Part shown: piece by piece, positions 20,181 to 31,869 of the stretch
Layout: every line of letters starts with the position of its first letter
Position numbering within the stretch: position 1 is the stretch's first letter
NCBI GenBank assembly: GCA_902805475.1
Contig: CADCSX010000011.1
Location: 1 to 64,000, forward strand
DNA from: Entonaema liquescens
Lineage: Eukaryota; Ascomycota; Sordariomycetes; Xylariales; Xylariaceae
Direction: 5' to 3'
DNA length: 64,000 nucleotides
The notes under the pieces: model-generated
What the model saw: only the letters and a program-made list of their open reading frames with translations
Databases searched by the model: none
Told to the model about the DNA's origin: nothing
Translations under genes and position numbers: made by a program

Positions 20181-21180
20181 ATGACTTCGGAGAATAAGGG
20201 TCGTCTAGCGGGCAAGAATGCCATAATCACGGGAGGCGCCGGGTATGTCATATCGCGCGTAGCACAGCAGGAATTATAGGCTATACAGACTGACATAACC
20301 CGCACCTACGCAGAGGGATTGGTCTCGAAACATCAATCCTCTTCGCTAAAGAAGGTGCTAATGTTCTAATGGTCGATATCTCCGGGCCGGCATTGGAGAA
20401 GGCCAAAGCAAAGGTATTACAGCTAGTACCACAGGCCGGCCGAGTGGAAACAAGAGTATGTCGTTACCATCGAATATCCCCATAGTTCCAGCCCAGCTGG
20501 CTAACTGAGGTATCCTTCCCCCTTTGTAGATCTGCGACGTATCGAAGGAAGACGATGTAAAAGCAACCGTGGAATCGTTAGACTCATGGGGTGGTCTCGA
20601 CGTCATCTTCAACAACGCGGGTATCATGCACGCTCGAGACGACGATGCGATCGGGACGCCCGAGGAGATATGGGATCTTACCATGTCAATCAATGTAAAG
20701 GGGGTATGGTACGGTTGCAAGCATGCAGTCCTCTCGTTGCGGCGCAACAAGAAGACAAAAGGTAGTATCATAAATACCGCGTCTGTCGTCGCTCTTGTCG
20801 GCTCTGCGACTCCTCAGCTAGCCTATACCGCATCGAAAGGAGCTGTCCTCGCCCTGACACGTGAGCTTGCCATCGTTCACGCCCGCGAAGGGTTCCGTTT
20901 CAACAGCCTATGCCCGGCGCCCTTAAATACGCCGCTGCTGCAGGATTGGCTCGGAGGCGATGTGCCCAAGCGGATGCGGCGCGAGATCCATTTCCCCTCT
21001 GGACGGTTTGGCGAAGCTATAGAGCAAGCCCAGGCTGTACTGTTCTTAGCCTCTGATGATGCCGGCTTTGTTAACGGCCACGAGATGGTGGTAGACGGTG
21101 GCATGAGCAAAGCGTATGTCACGCCAGAGGGACCGCCTCTGCCTGCCCCTACGAACAATGCTTCGAAGAACGAGCTATAA
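20181..21180 (+). CDS. Short-chain dehydrogenase/reductase (classical SDR)
   Basis: Three exons, 20181-20242, 20314-20455 and 20530-21180, with introns of 71 nt (GTATGT...CGCAG) and 74 nt (GTATGT...TGTAG); 284 aa. The cofactor loop TGGAGGIG spans residues 17-24 and NNAG is at 96-99. The catalytic set is S153, Y167 and K171 in YTASK. After the first strand the sequence ends in VDI, whose acidic residue favours NAD over NADP. The C-terminal motif FVNGHEMVVDGG is typical of classical SDRs. The oxidised substrate cannot be predicted. It is convergent with the methylisocitrate lyase gene (392 bp apart). Most of the conserved C-terminal part is exon 3; the first two exons supply the dinucleotide-binding end. 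Confidence 0.92.
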
Positions 21181-21572
21181 ACAGGGGGCTTTCTTTAACT
21201 ATCCTAGTGAAGAGGGTAAGATAGTAAGACTTATTTATCAAGCATAGATATCGTTGCTTGCGCCGCATATCACTGGTAGTTATGCTATTTTTACGTAGCA
21301 CCAGAGCAAATTTCCAGCCGCTTATCTAGCAGTTACCTTAATGGAACGAGCCCCCTTTTCTATATGCTTATTTACGTCTCGTATCGAATCATCCGTATAT
21401 GAGCAGCTAAAGATATTTCAACACCCAACATGACCGCCTCTTTATGCATAACCAACCGCACAACCCACCGGCGTAGTAAAGAATGGGTAAGGGAATACCT
21501 AGACTCCATCGCTGCAATGCGAACGATCAACATATACAACAGCCGAATAGAATATCAAAAGAGAGCCATACT
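21181..21572. other. Convergent 3' intergenic region
   Basis: Lies between the 3' ends of the dehydrogenase (+) and methylisocitrate lyase (-) genes. AT-richer in its first half. It should carry both 3' UTRs; no other feature is seen. Confidence 0.45.
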
Positions 21573-23446
21573 CTAGTGGAATTGCCCTTCCGTATTTCCC
21601 TCTCCCATGCTTTTACTCGCGCTGCTCCCACTTTGAATAGCACCCAAGATCCCATCGATATAACTCGCTCCGCTCCACTTCTGATGCGTCAAAACATCGC
21701 AGCCAAGTTCCTTTTCGCGACGCTGCACGAGGTTGACGTAAGCTAACATACCATCCTTCTTGTACTCTTTCGCGAGTTCGTTTGTTATCGTAGCAGTGCT
21801 ATGCAAACCAGCCAACGAGATCAGCTGTAGAACGAACCCTTCCTTAGCGATGTCCCAGATGAAAGATTTGAGCTTGGCATCGGTAAAACCATGAGCCATC
21901 CAATTGAACGAGGGCGATAAGTTGTATACGAGACCCTTGCCAGGGAATATCTGCCTCACCGTGCGACCGAGCTTAGTTGCCACCTCGACGTTCGGATCGC
22001 CGGTTTCAACCCAGAGAAGATCGGCGTAGGGCGCAAAAGCAATAGCTCGTTTTGTGGCGGCTTTCATGCCCGCGCGATAGTGATAGTAACCCTCTCGAGT
22101 GCGGGGAATGTCCCAATTGAAGATAATCGGCTTGTTAGCATACTTGTTTGCAAGCTCGCGGCGTTTCGTTATGCCCATGTCTGCGTTCGCCTCGACAGTC
22201 CTCGAGTATGAGTCGATCTTCTCCTGTGATACCCCTTGGGATTTGAGCTGCTCAACAGCAGCCTCGTCAAATGTTACTAGTCGCGTTTTCTTTACCCAGT
22301 CGGCTTCAAACGCGTCTATCTCTGATCCCGGTGCGCCTGCAGCCTCCATCTCTTGTAGCGTCTCTGCGAGAGGTGCGATGCCCTCTTCTGCGACGCCAAG
22401 AATTAACTCATGGTCTCTCACGTCGATCGCGCTGGATATAAGTTTTCCACTTTCCGAATCGGTACGTGCGATGACGAGATTCTCCGAACCCATAACATCC
22501 CATTGGAAACGTGCGGCGTTGAGTCGGTTGATGTGCTCGCCTATAGGAACCAGCACTTTGCCCGCTAAGTGGCCGCATTTCTTACCGCCGTGCAGTTGAT
22601 CCTCGAAATGAACAGCCGCAGCACCATTCTCGGCGAATAACTTGGCAAGCTTGAGTACCGCGCTTAATCCACCATGCCCCGTATCTCCGTCTGCGATGAT
22701 GGGTCGGAGATAGTCGACATACGGCGTTTCCTTTCGGGTCTCGGGTGTCATCTTCCGGCGTAAGTCCCATTGCTTTCGATCATGCATCGACTGTGCCTTC
22801 GCGAGGCGTTGAACTTGGTTTGGTACCGTGTTATAGGGATAATCACCAAAATCTGGGGACACTTCGTTGGTGCTAGTGAGAACCGAGGAGCAAGCCCATC
22901 CGGATATGTAAAGCACTTCTTGATGTGGCGCTTGTTGCGTCATTTGTACTGGATCGATCGCTCCCACTATTCACCAGGTCGAGGGAAGTTAATCTTTGGT
23001 GTCCAATACGTGAATAAGCCATTTTAAAAGGAAAGCATACTAGTATGTATCGGTTCTCCTTTTGCTTCCCTTTCCTTGATTAAATTGAAAAGCTTCCTTG
23101 CCATCACGGAGCTAGGGTAGTTTTGGAGCTGCGATCCTCGCTTGGACACCACGTCGGCGGGGGTATATGGTCTCTTGATACCTTCGTATCTGGGCGACGC
23201 CCACCACGCCTCAACATCCTTAATCTGTTGTTCGTAGAGAGCGTCCTCTGCAGCGCCAGACTTATTAGCCTCCGGCAGAAGTTGGAACGAGTCGGATGGG
23301 AGAACTGTCGATACTGGCGGGTTGACAGGAGGTAACGACATTCTTGCGACCGTAATAGAAAAGCACCTCGATAAAGGGACGCGGGACGAGGGGTAGAGAG
23401 AGAGCGTAGCTCTTCGGGGAGCTCGAGTTACCACTCGACGGAGCAT
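21573..23446 (-). CDS. mclA: 2-methylisocitrate lyase, mitochondrial
   Basis: Two exons, 23446-23041 and 22966-21573, with a 74-nt intron (GTATGC...GAATAG) that splits the ATG of MGAIDPVQ; 599 aa. The N terminus is Arg/Ser/Leu-rich ([20 protein letters not shown]), a mitochondrial presequence. The isocitrate lyase superfamily signature KKCGH holds the catalytic Cys, at about residue 266. Fungal glyoxylate-cycle isocitrate lyase is shorter at the N terminus and peroxisomal. The presequence, and the wording of the segment around [16 protein letters not shown], match the methylcitrate-cycle enzyme that cleaves 2-methylisocitrate to pyruvate and succinate. It sits head to head with the methylcitrate synthase gene, which supports the assignment. 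No frameshift is seen. Confidence 0.93.
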
Positions 23447-24889
23447 CGCGGTGGTCTGCTGTTTAATTGGATAATTTGATTCGAGGGATCACCAAATCAC
23501 TTGAGCGACAACAGAAAAAAACTAAAATATAACACTAAAAGGCCGAGCAAGGAACGGTATCTTATTTCTATATGGATCCGACGTATGTACGACCAGTAAC
23601 TACATATGTGGTAGTTAGCGACTAGAATGTCGAAGCTCTAAGTAGCGAAATGATTTTGTAATTGCTCTTGGGATTTCTTAATCCCAGCTTTGGCCGACAG
23701 CACCCGAACTTTCCAATAACACGGGCAATGAGTTCCCCGCGGTCGAACAAATGCCCGACCACCCAGCTTATGTAATACCTAAATACAGCATTCCCCAACT
23801 TGTCTCTCCTATTAGCCGAATGCCTACCTAGGTCCACCACGGGTACCTACGTAATTGGTAGTACAGCAGTAATGTACCTAATTTGTTACTAATGATTCCA
23901 GGATCGTGTAGGAGAAAACAATCGGGTATCTCCATGGGGTATCTTGAAAGCGGAGGTTAGTACGAGCTACACTAAATCTTTCTATAAATCTGTTATTAGG
24001 TACCTAAGTACCTAGATACATCTCATATTCGAAATGTTCCTGGCGGTAAGCCGCGGCTTCTAATTGTGTTTGCTTTAAGTTATCATGGAATGTCATCAAT
24101 AATCATCCAGGTACTCAACTTACTGGCGCTTAGTAGGTAGGTACACACACCTGCATGCATGGATAACCTAAATGGGCAAAATCCCTTATTTCGTTAGCCA
24201 ATTGAGACATTCCCCTCCACAAGCTCTGCAAAGAATGCACCCGCAAGACCCCGAGCCGAGATATCGGTTATCACAGATTCAAGAGTGGGCGAACCAGCCA
24301 GAGATTTTGTTGATCCTATACATGTAGATCCGAGGCCGGTTATCTACATGTGGTTACATGTTCGTTGCTTATACATTAATTATAGCTGTACCCTGCGTGC
24401 ATCTTGTATCCTATTTTGTTTGCTCACACCATCTTTGGATTGGGCAATTGTTGTCTTGTCAGCAACGGGCAGCGGGCAAACGGGGTAAACGGACGGGTTT
24501 CCTCGGTTATGCGGGGGAGGGGTTGCCCTGCCTCAAATCTGGAGAAGTACATGGATAGCTAATAGCAGGTACAATACCTAATAGGATGCCTAATAGGAAG
24601 GTTGGAAGAGTTGGAAGTACCTTTCCCCACATCAGATCATCTTATCTCAACGGTTGGAGCTGTGAGAGAAGGCCCGACGTGATTTCCTGTTGTTATTCTT
24701 CCTGTCTTTTTGTTTTATTTTCTTCTTATAGTTTTCCTATATCTTATTTCTGCCATTGATACCTTACTTCTTCTCCATTGCGTCGGCGTTCTGTAGAATT
24801 GGCCTTAGAAATTTAGCTTCCTTTACTGGAGCATCTCTTACAACATTGTTCGACCACTCCCCTAGCAACCTGTCAGACTTCTCTCGAAT
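23447..24889. promoter_or_regulatory. Divergent promoter of the methylcitrate pair
   Basis: 1.44 kb between the two start codons, the only upstream DNA for both genes. It contains GCGGGG at 24511, matching the carbon-repressor CreA/Cre1 consensus SYGGRG, in a GGGGGAGGGG context; with so short a consensus this may be chance. TACCTAGGTA-type microrepeats lie at 23825-23880 and 23999-24015. No other gene is visible. The small frames at 24285-24558 are unlikely to be real. Confidence 0.55.
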
Positions 24890-26534
24890 ATGGCGATGAA
24901 TATTAGAACAACGACGAGAGCGCTGGGAGCGTTGAGAGTAAGTTTTAGGCGCGGTCAATACGTCTCTCTTACTATATATCAAAAAGAGAGGAGGAATATA
25001 GCCTCTATTTCGCCCTAGGTCTAGCTAACTGAGATTATAAACAGCCACGTGCCGCCCCCGCGACAATTCTCCCCACGGTTAGGTCCTACTCTTCCTCGTC
25101 TGAGCCCGACTTGAAGGAGACTCTAAAAGAGGTCATTCCTGCCAAGAGGGAACTTCTTCAGAAGGTAAAGGCCCACGGATCCAAGGTCATTGGCGAAGTT
25201 AAAGTTGAGAACACGATTGGGGGCATGAGGTATTACCAGCAATAGCGCTTGTTGCAAATTTATAAGTACTAACCCCGACGCAGAGGGTTGAAGGCAATGG
25301 TTTGGGAAGGTTCCGTGCTGGATGCAAATGAGGGTATTCGATTTCACGGCCGGACGATAAAGGACTGCCAAAAGGAGTTACCCAAAGGCAAAACGGGTAC
25401 AGAAATGCTCCCGGAAGCCATGTTTTGGCTCCTTTTAACTGGCAAAGTTCCGTCCGTCGGCCAGGTTCGCCAATTATCGCGTGAACTCGCCGAGCAAGCT
25501 CGGCTTCCCGACTTCGTAAACAAGCTGCTTGATAGCTTCCCTCGGGACTTACACCCCATGACTCAGTTTGCCATTGCCGTCAGCGCTCTGAATTACACCT
25601 CGAAATTTGCTAAGGCGTACGAGAACGGCTTAAGCAAGGCTGACTACTGGGAGCCTACGTTTGATGATGTGATTAGTCTGTTGGCTAAACTACCTACAAT
25701 CGCGGCCAAGATATATCAGAATTCGTATCGCGACGGCGGTGCATTACCTGGCGACGTTGACCCTGAGCAGGACTGGTCTTATAACTTTGCATCCATGCTC
25801 GGCAAGGGTGGAAAGGAGAATGCGGACTTTCAGGATTTGCTTAGACTGTACCTAGCTCTTCATGGCGATCACGAAGGCGGAAATGTCTCAGCTCACACTA
25901 CTCACCTTGTAGGAAGCGCTCTGAGCGATCCCTTCTTGAGTTACAGCGCCGGGCTCCAAGGCTTGGCTGGTCCTTTACACGGGTAAGTTCTCTATTCGTC
26001 TTATAACCCCTATACAAGACCTAACAAGCGACACCTCACAGACTCGCCGCGCAGGAGGTTCTACGATGGATTCTGCAGATGAAAGAAAACATCCCGGAGA
26101 ATTATTCCGAGAAAGACGTTCACGACTACCTATGGTCGACGCTTAAGAGCGGTCGAGTTATTCCGGGTTACGGACATGCCGTCCTTCGCAAGCCCGATCC
26201 TCGCTTCGAAGCTTTGATGGATTATGCTGCTAGCCGTCCTGCAATTGCTAACGACCCTGTATTCCAGCTTGTCAAGGCCAATAGCGAAATCGCCCCTCAA
26301 GTTCTGACTGAACATGGGAAGACCAAAAACCCCTATCCCAACGTCGACTCGAGCAGTGGCGTTTTGTTCCATCACTATGGCTTCCATGAAACACTTTATT
26401 ACACGGCAACTTTCGGTGTCAGTCGAGGGTTGGGTCCTCTAGCTCAACTCATTTGGGATCGCGCTCTTGGTCTCCCCATCGAAAGGCCTAAGAGCATAAA
26501 TCTAGAAGGAATCTTGAAACAGGTGGAAGCCTAG
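24890..26534 (+). CDS. mcsA: 2-methylcitrate synthase, mitochondrial
   Basis: Four exons, 24890-24937, 25045-25229, 25284-25982 and 26042-26534, all GT-AG; 474 aa. The first exon gives a basic amphipathic start ([16 protein letters not shown]), a mitochondrial presequence. Citrate synthase landmarks are present: [11 protein letters not shown] with the first catalytic His near residue 282, [14 protein letters not shown] with the second His, and [10 protein letters not shown] with the catalytic Asp. The paralogue-level choice of methylcitrate over citrate synthase rests on wording typical of fungal McsA (AEPDLK-like start, [48 protein letters not shown]) and on the lyase next door. The enzyme condenses propionyl-CoA with oxaloacetate and usually also accepts acetyl-CoA. 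Confidence 0.93.
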
Positions 26535-28907
26535 CTGGGTGGGTATGTAAAGTCGCACTCTTTGGCGTTGCTTGTAAAGCATTTGAAGCATTAGATTTCT
26601 CAATGAGGTACAATAATCAGGACTGTCCAAGCCAACGATATCCCCCCAATAACTTGGTTAAGATGTTACGCGTGTAGATTCGCAGCTTTGATTTTAAGTT
26701 ATCATGATCTTCGTGTAACGGCTGCAGACTCCTTGGCTGGTAGTCGCTCGGTTTGGTTTCGTACAATCCCAAATGTCGAATCGTCCCGGTAGGTGCCAAC
26801 CTGACATCTCAAGAATTTCTCACTTCGAGGTTATCATTCGCGGAACCGTTTGACTAAGATCAGTGGGAGAATCTTGCGAGCCACTAGGTATTAGCGGTCC
26901 GAGGCAAGTTCTAGGTATTGACAGATGTGCTCCGTGCGTGTAATTGGTAATCTGAACAAGGGACTTTACAACGAAGAGGCTTCTCTCGGTATCTTCTTGG
27001 CGGCTTGACGAATATCGCATACATAAATTGTTTCGCGAGATGTCTTCTGGCCCCTCAGCGGGGTGCAAATGCAACATTGAAAGCTCCGACCATCGAAAGC
27101 AGCTAATGAAGAACCTTCCTGGAGAGTACTCATGAGGAGAACTTGTTACATTAACCGCTAAGCACATCTCGGTTACTGGAACTTCTAAATTTGGCCGCCA
27201 CTCGTAATAGGTGCTACGAAGCAATACTACCTTCGGCCCTCTTACGTCGTCTCCAAGTATCGTTACATGTATCACGTCAGGTGGTCGAGACAACTTCAGC
27301 TGACAGCCCAGATCATGCAATAAATTCGTGTGTACTATAGGATACGACCATATGAGCTACGATCCAGAAATTCGGACACAAGCACATCGTCGAGAGCCAA
27401 TTCGGAGAGTCAAAGGTCTAGGCCGCGCGACAACTTTCCCGTTTGGTCCACTCTTAGGGTGAGAAGCATTTCAGAATCGGCTGGAACTATAACAAGGAAA
27501 ATATGGACATGTTCGTCTCAGTCCATCCTTGGATAACACGTGTAAGCGGCATGCGTCTTAGGCTTAGCGCGCATTTTCCCCCTGGAGTTCACCAACGCGG
27601 CTAAAGAGGTTAAAGAGGCTTGCTTGATGGACCAAATAGGGAGATTTTCCGATTGCTTACGGTCAGAGTCCTACTACACGACTCGAGCGTTCTAGCCAAT
27701 GCTCGCCGACGGAATCCCCCGGATTAGCGTGGCCTGCTTGTTGATGTGTTTCTGGATTCACCGGATTCATCGCGATTCCCCCATTTTGGGATCCATCGAG
27801 CGCCGCTTGTCCCTATATCACTTTCAGTTCGGATGTCCTAAGAAGAGTTAGGCCTGGCGGTTGCCGGTCCGATGCCTCGAAACAATGTCATCCGATCTAT
27901 GTCCGAGAAGATCTTGTACTATGACTGGCGAGAGCAAAAAAGAAAAAACAAAACTATTCCGTGATTTTATCCTTCCGAACTTAGGATCTCATAATCCCTC
28001 CCCATCACAAAAAAGGGCTATGACGAGCAACTCATTACGTAGTAAGGTGCTACTCCTTTCATCTGACGTAAATGCGGTTTGTTAGTAAATTCGCTGGTGA
28101 TGCGTTCAAGGTAAAGTTGATGAAGCTTAATCTATCGATTCCCTGTTCTGACCCAAAATAGCACCAGTTGTCATGTATTCGTCCAGGCGTGCAGTGACTC
28201 CATAAAGACGCCTCGCCCGTTCGTCGGGACCTAGATTCCCATGCAGTCTAAATTACATATACCCAGCATCTTGTTTCTGGAGCCTCCAACACCCTTACCC
28301 TTACCCTTACCCGCGGGTCCAAACTAAATTCTATGAAGCTGGACGGTGAGTTGCTTTGGTTCCGCATCATGTGGTTTAGCTCTCTGGTGTCAAGTCAGGG
28401 TTTGGATTTGCTGACATTTCTATAAAAAGAATCATGTCCCGAACCAGCGGAGTTAGCTATAACAGCTAGGCTTCCTGCTATTAATTTGATTTCATCTATT
28501 CTTCCACGTTCATCAATTCAACCGTAAATTTTGGATGAGGCTGGAAGGTCTATGGCTAGGGTCGAGCTCTGGGATCGCGAGGTCTAGGTTCGCATTCTAT
28601 TCCCGAAATTAATCAGCGCGTTCTTCTTACGATTTCTCACGACTTCCCCATCATGTTGTCTAGAGCGCCTTGGGCTCCGTGCTGGTTGGAGGATGATGTT
28701 CTAGTCATCGACCTAGGCCCCAAGGGTTGAAGCTCGACAGCGTGCCGAAGACGACGATGAGAAGTTATAAATACGACCCCGTCCCGCGATGAAGTAGATC
28801 TTTTCCGTATCAGCACACTCAAACAAGTTTTCCCTGCCTCACTTTCACCCAGCCCGTCCATAAAAGTCCCAGTTCAAGTTCCCTTACCTAGGTAACTAAT
28901 ATTCATC
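26535..28907. other. Long intergenic region, no gene seen
   Basis: 2.4 kb without a convincing gene. The longest frame (26820-27320, minus, 166 codons) opens with TTG, matches no family I know and has no splice partners. A short CCCTTA tract occurs at 28292-28309. The last few hundred bases are the presumed promoter of the secreted DUF4360 protein, with CTTACCTAGGTAACTAA just before its start. Confidence 0.5.
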
Positions 28908-29664
28908 ATGCGATCCTTCATTGCTCTGCTCACTCCCGTCCTCGCTGTGGCCACCCCCATCGGCATCATCGGCGGCAGCGACACCCCTAAGCCTGATGAG
29001 ATTAGCATCGTCAGCGCTTCCGCCAGTGGAAACGGATGTCCCCAAGGAACCGTGACTTCTGACCTCTCCCCCGACCGAAAGGTGAAAAACCTCAGCTTTC
29101 TCGACAATGCCAAGCTGGCGAACTAACAGATCATTTAGGTCATCACCTTCGGCTTTGATGCTTTCCAGGTCTACACTGGACCTGGCACTAAGCAGTCTGA
29201 CAAGTCTAAGAACTGCCAGCTTCATCTGAACCTCAAGTACCCGGGCGGGTTCCAGTTTGCCGTTGTCGAGTCCACCTACCACGGATACGCTCAGCTCGAA
29301 ACGGGCGTCACCGGCACCTTCTATTCGACCTACTATTTCTCCCAGGATGCTGCTGCTACCGTAAGTATTATACTATCCCAATACCGCTCGATTTGATAAT
29401 CCAGTTCACACGTACTAGACCACCACGAGGACCTCGATCGACGGCGGCGGGATCTGGGCTGATGGCCAGGTATACACCAAGCAGGACCAAGTCCCCACTG
29501 CTTCTGTTATCTGGTCTCCCTGCGGCGCCACAGGAATCCTCAACGTCAACAACCGCATTGCGCTGACGTCGAGCAACTCGAGCGCCTCGGGCCAAATCTC
29601 CGACGATGACGCTACTGTCGCTTTTACTCAGCAGGTACACGTCAGCTGGCAAGCCTGCAAATAG
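28908..29664 (+). CDS. Secreted DUF4360 protein
   Basis: Three exons, 28908-29081, 29139-29360 and 29419-29664, all in phase 0, with introns of 57 and 58 nt; 213 aa. The first 15-17 residues (MRSFIALLTPVLAVATP) are a signal peptide. The mature part carries the DUF4360 pattern: GNGCPQGT near the start, ITFGFDAFQVYTGPG, KNCQLHL, YPGGFQFAVVESTYHGYAQL, TFYSTYYFS, WSPCG and a terminal HVSWQAC. Four cysteines in the mature protein suggest two disulphides. The family is secreted, about 200 residues long, common in ascomycetes and of unknown function. GC-rich codon use contrasts with the flanking intergenic DNA and suggests strong expression. Confidence 0.9.
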
Positions 29665-30552
29665 ATGGGGCGAGCAAAAACACTTTCAAGATAGTTCCTA
29701 GAGGAAAGTTATTGTGACGAGGTGGATGGGTATTTAAGCAGATATTGAGAGCACAGAGTAAAGGAGGGGCAGGGGCTTGATTACCTGACGAGTAAACGAC
29801 TCATGCGTACCATATAGGATAATTCAATTACCCCTTTTTAAACGGAACATCCGGCGAGGTATCCTTATACTCGTCTCCAGTATACGCTTATAGTGCTAAC
29901 CCTAAGTTCAATTTCCAGGCGTAACGTAGACCTTTGTTGGAATTATAATGTCCCCCGAAACATAGGGCTTTCAGCATTTTCCTACTCTATTACTCAGAAC
30001 TTTGTTTTACCAAATGCTAAATGCGCCTTTTAACCTAATCGTTTATTCAGATCTATGTAGGTCAAGCCGACTATGTTTTAACATCGATCAGAACCAGAAA
30101 ACGTGTTGTCTCATATCATAAAAGAAATCAGATGGATTTGAACATATCCAACAAGTTACTAGGGTATTCGAAATATTAAATAACATTCATGATCCTATCG
30201 TGGCCAGCCGAAAATGGAACATCTCTTCTGTGCAGCATTTTCCCCTCACCTTTGCATTCAAGTTCTCGACGCAACTGTCCCGGAATTATGTCGATCAGGT
30301 CCATTTATCCAATTAGGTTGTCCATGTACGCCAATAAGCTGCAAGCATCAGTCCGCACCGTCTAGTTGCCACGATCAAGCTCTATCACCGAGCTCGACCG
30401 AAAGCACTATACCCATTCGCTTTAGATCATAGGAATTCCGCTTGTTTGGGCGCGTTGGAAGGAACAATTACACATAAGAGGAAAGACAGTAGTAGAGCCC
30501 CGAAGTTCATGAAATGATCCTGTGTTCCGCGAATGAATTAGATTCCAAAACA
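29665..30552. other. Convergent 3' intergenic region
   Basis: Separates the 3' ends of the DUF4360 gene (+) and the Crh-type GH16 gene (-). AT-rich in the middle. Small frames at 30214-30432 and 30422-30616 look random. Confidence 0.45.
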
Positions 30553-31869
30553 TTATTTCCCGTTGTCGCGGAGTAAAGGTACGGCGGCAGCGCCGCTCGA
30601 ACCCGTTGGGTCCCATGTTTTTTCTGGTGGACCAGCAGAGCTGCCCGGGGGTGAATCCGGTACACCGTAAGTTGTAGTAGCCATTCCACTCTTAGCGTTG
30701 TACTCGGCTCCGTCGAAAGCGAGCGCGTCGGGATCTCTTCCCTCCCTCTTGAATCTCTCCAGTTCTACACGGTCCTGTTCCTGTCGTTGAGCTGCAAGAG
30801 CAGCTTCTTGCTGGCCACGGCGTCTTTGCTTGAAATAATAGAAGATCAAGGCACCGAAAAGAAGAGCGCCAACCACGCCTATTGCAGCATAGATTCCAGA
30901 TTTGGTACCAGAAGGAAGATCGTTCCACTTATCGGAAAGTGACTTCTCTGGTTCCTTGTTGATATTTTCAAACGCCGTGGAGTTGCCACTAAATTACGCC
31001 CAGTTAGCCCGAATCCATCGCAATGGAGACGTATTCCCAATCACAAAGCAAACGTACCTCACAATCTTGATGCTCTCCCAAGTCCCACTACGGTCACTAT
31101 AGGTGTATTCTTTACCCGTGGAGTAGTCTTCGACAAGAGCACTCTTTACGTACATCGTGTGCGGTTCGGAATAATCAGTCACTCCACCGGCCCATTCAAT
31201 AACTCCTTTCGGCGCATCTGGGTCTCCACCGGCCCAGATACCGAGACTGAGCTTCATCGGCGTCTGGGGATAGTTCTTTGTGTTATTGGCATCCTTGGGC
31301 AGCAGTGTACGGATGAGGCCGCCGTCCAGCCACCATTCTAGCTTCTCCTTTGTCCAAACGCAGGTATAGTTGTGGTAGTCGTCCAGCACTCCGCCTTCGA
31401 CAGGATGATCCCCTCCATTCTTCCAGTCCTGCATTCCTTTTCCAAAATAGTTGGAAAACGCAAACGTGGCATTCCCTCCTTTGAATTCCCAGTCAACTTC
31501 GTCGAGAACATCGGAGGACCAGACAATGGAGCTAATAACACCAGTACCGGATGCTGCTTTCAAGAGCACTTCAGTCTTGCCAAAAAAGAAGTAAAAATTC
31601 GACATCAGGGTTACTGATTCGCCTTTCTTGCGCATTGTAAAAGCAGCTCCTGTATCAGGGTTGTATTGAACAGCCCCAGCAGTCAGATTGAACGTATGCT
31701 CCGGCGGCGTAGCATTGAAGTTGAACATGTGCATCGTGCCGAGAGCCGGGTCAGGTGGGCAGTCCTTCTTCATGGGATCGCAATCGGTGTGTAGCTGAGC
31801 GGCGACGGGAGATATGAACACGGAAGGAAATAGCGCAGCGGCTAGCATCAAATATGATTTAGCCGACAT
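30553..31869 (-). CDS. Crh-type GH16 cell-wall transglycosylase
   Basis: Two exons, 31869-31058 and 30988-30553, with a 69-nt intron (GTACGT...TTTAG, branch GCTAAC); 415 aa. Signal peptide 1-24; catalytic segment LDEVDWEF with E124, D126 and E128, the E-x-D-x-E of GH16 in the Crh1/Utr2 form. Conserved context includes FSNYFGKG and WWLDGGLIRTL. A transmembrane helix near 325-347 (after LPSGTKSG) is followed by a basic cytosolic tail, KQRRRGQQ. The family moves chitin chains onto beta-1,6- or beta-1,3-glucan at the plasma membrane or wall. Most Crh proteins end in a GPI signal; a true membrane helix with a long Ala/Gln/Glu-rich tail is the variant seen here. The neighbouring minus-strand genes also handle glucans. 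Confidence 0.92.

Noticed and set aside
26820..27320. 166-codon minus-strand frame
   Set aside because: Opens with TTG and matches no family I recognise; kept out of the gene list though a decayed or unusual gene is possible.
28292..28309. Interstitial telomere-like tract
   Set aside because: The unit is CCCTTA, not CCCTAA, and there are only three copies; it is not the telomere repeat seen at base 1.
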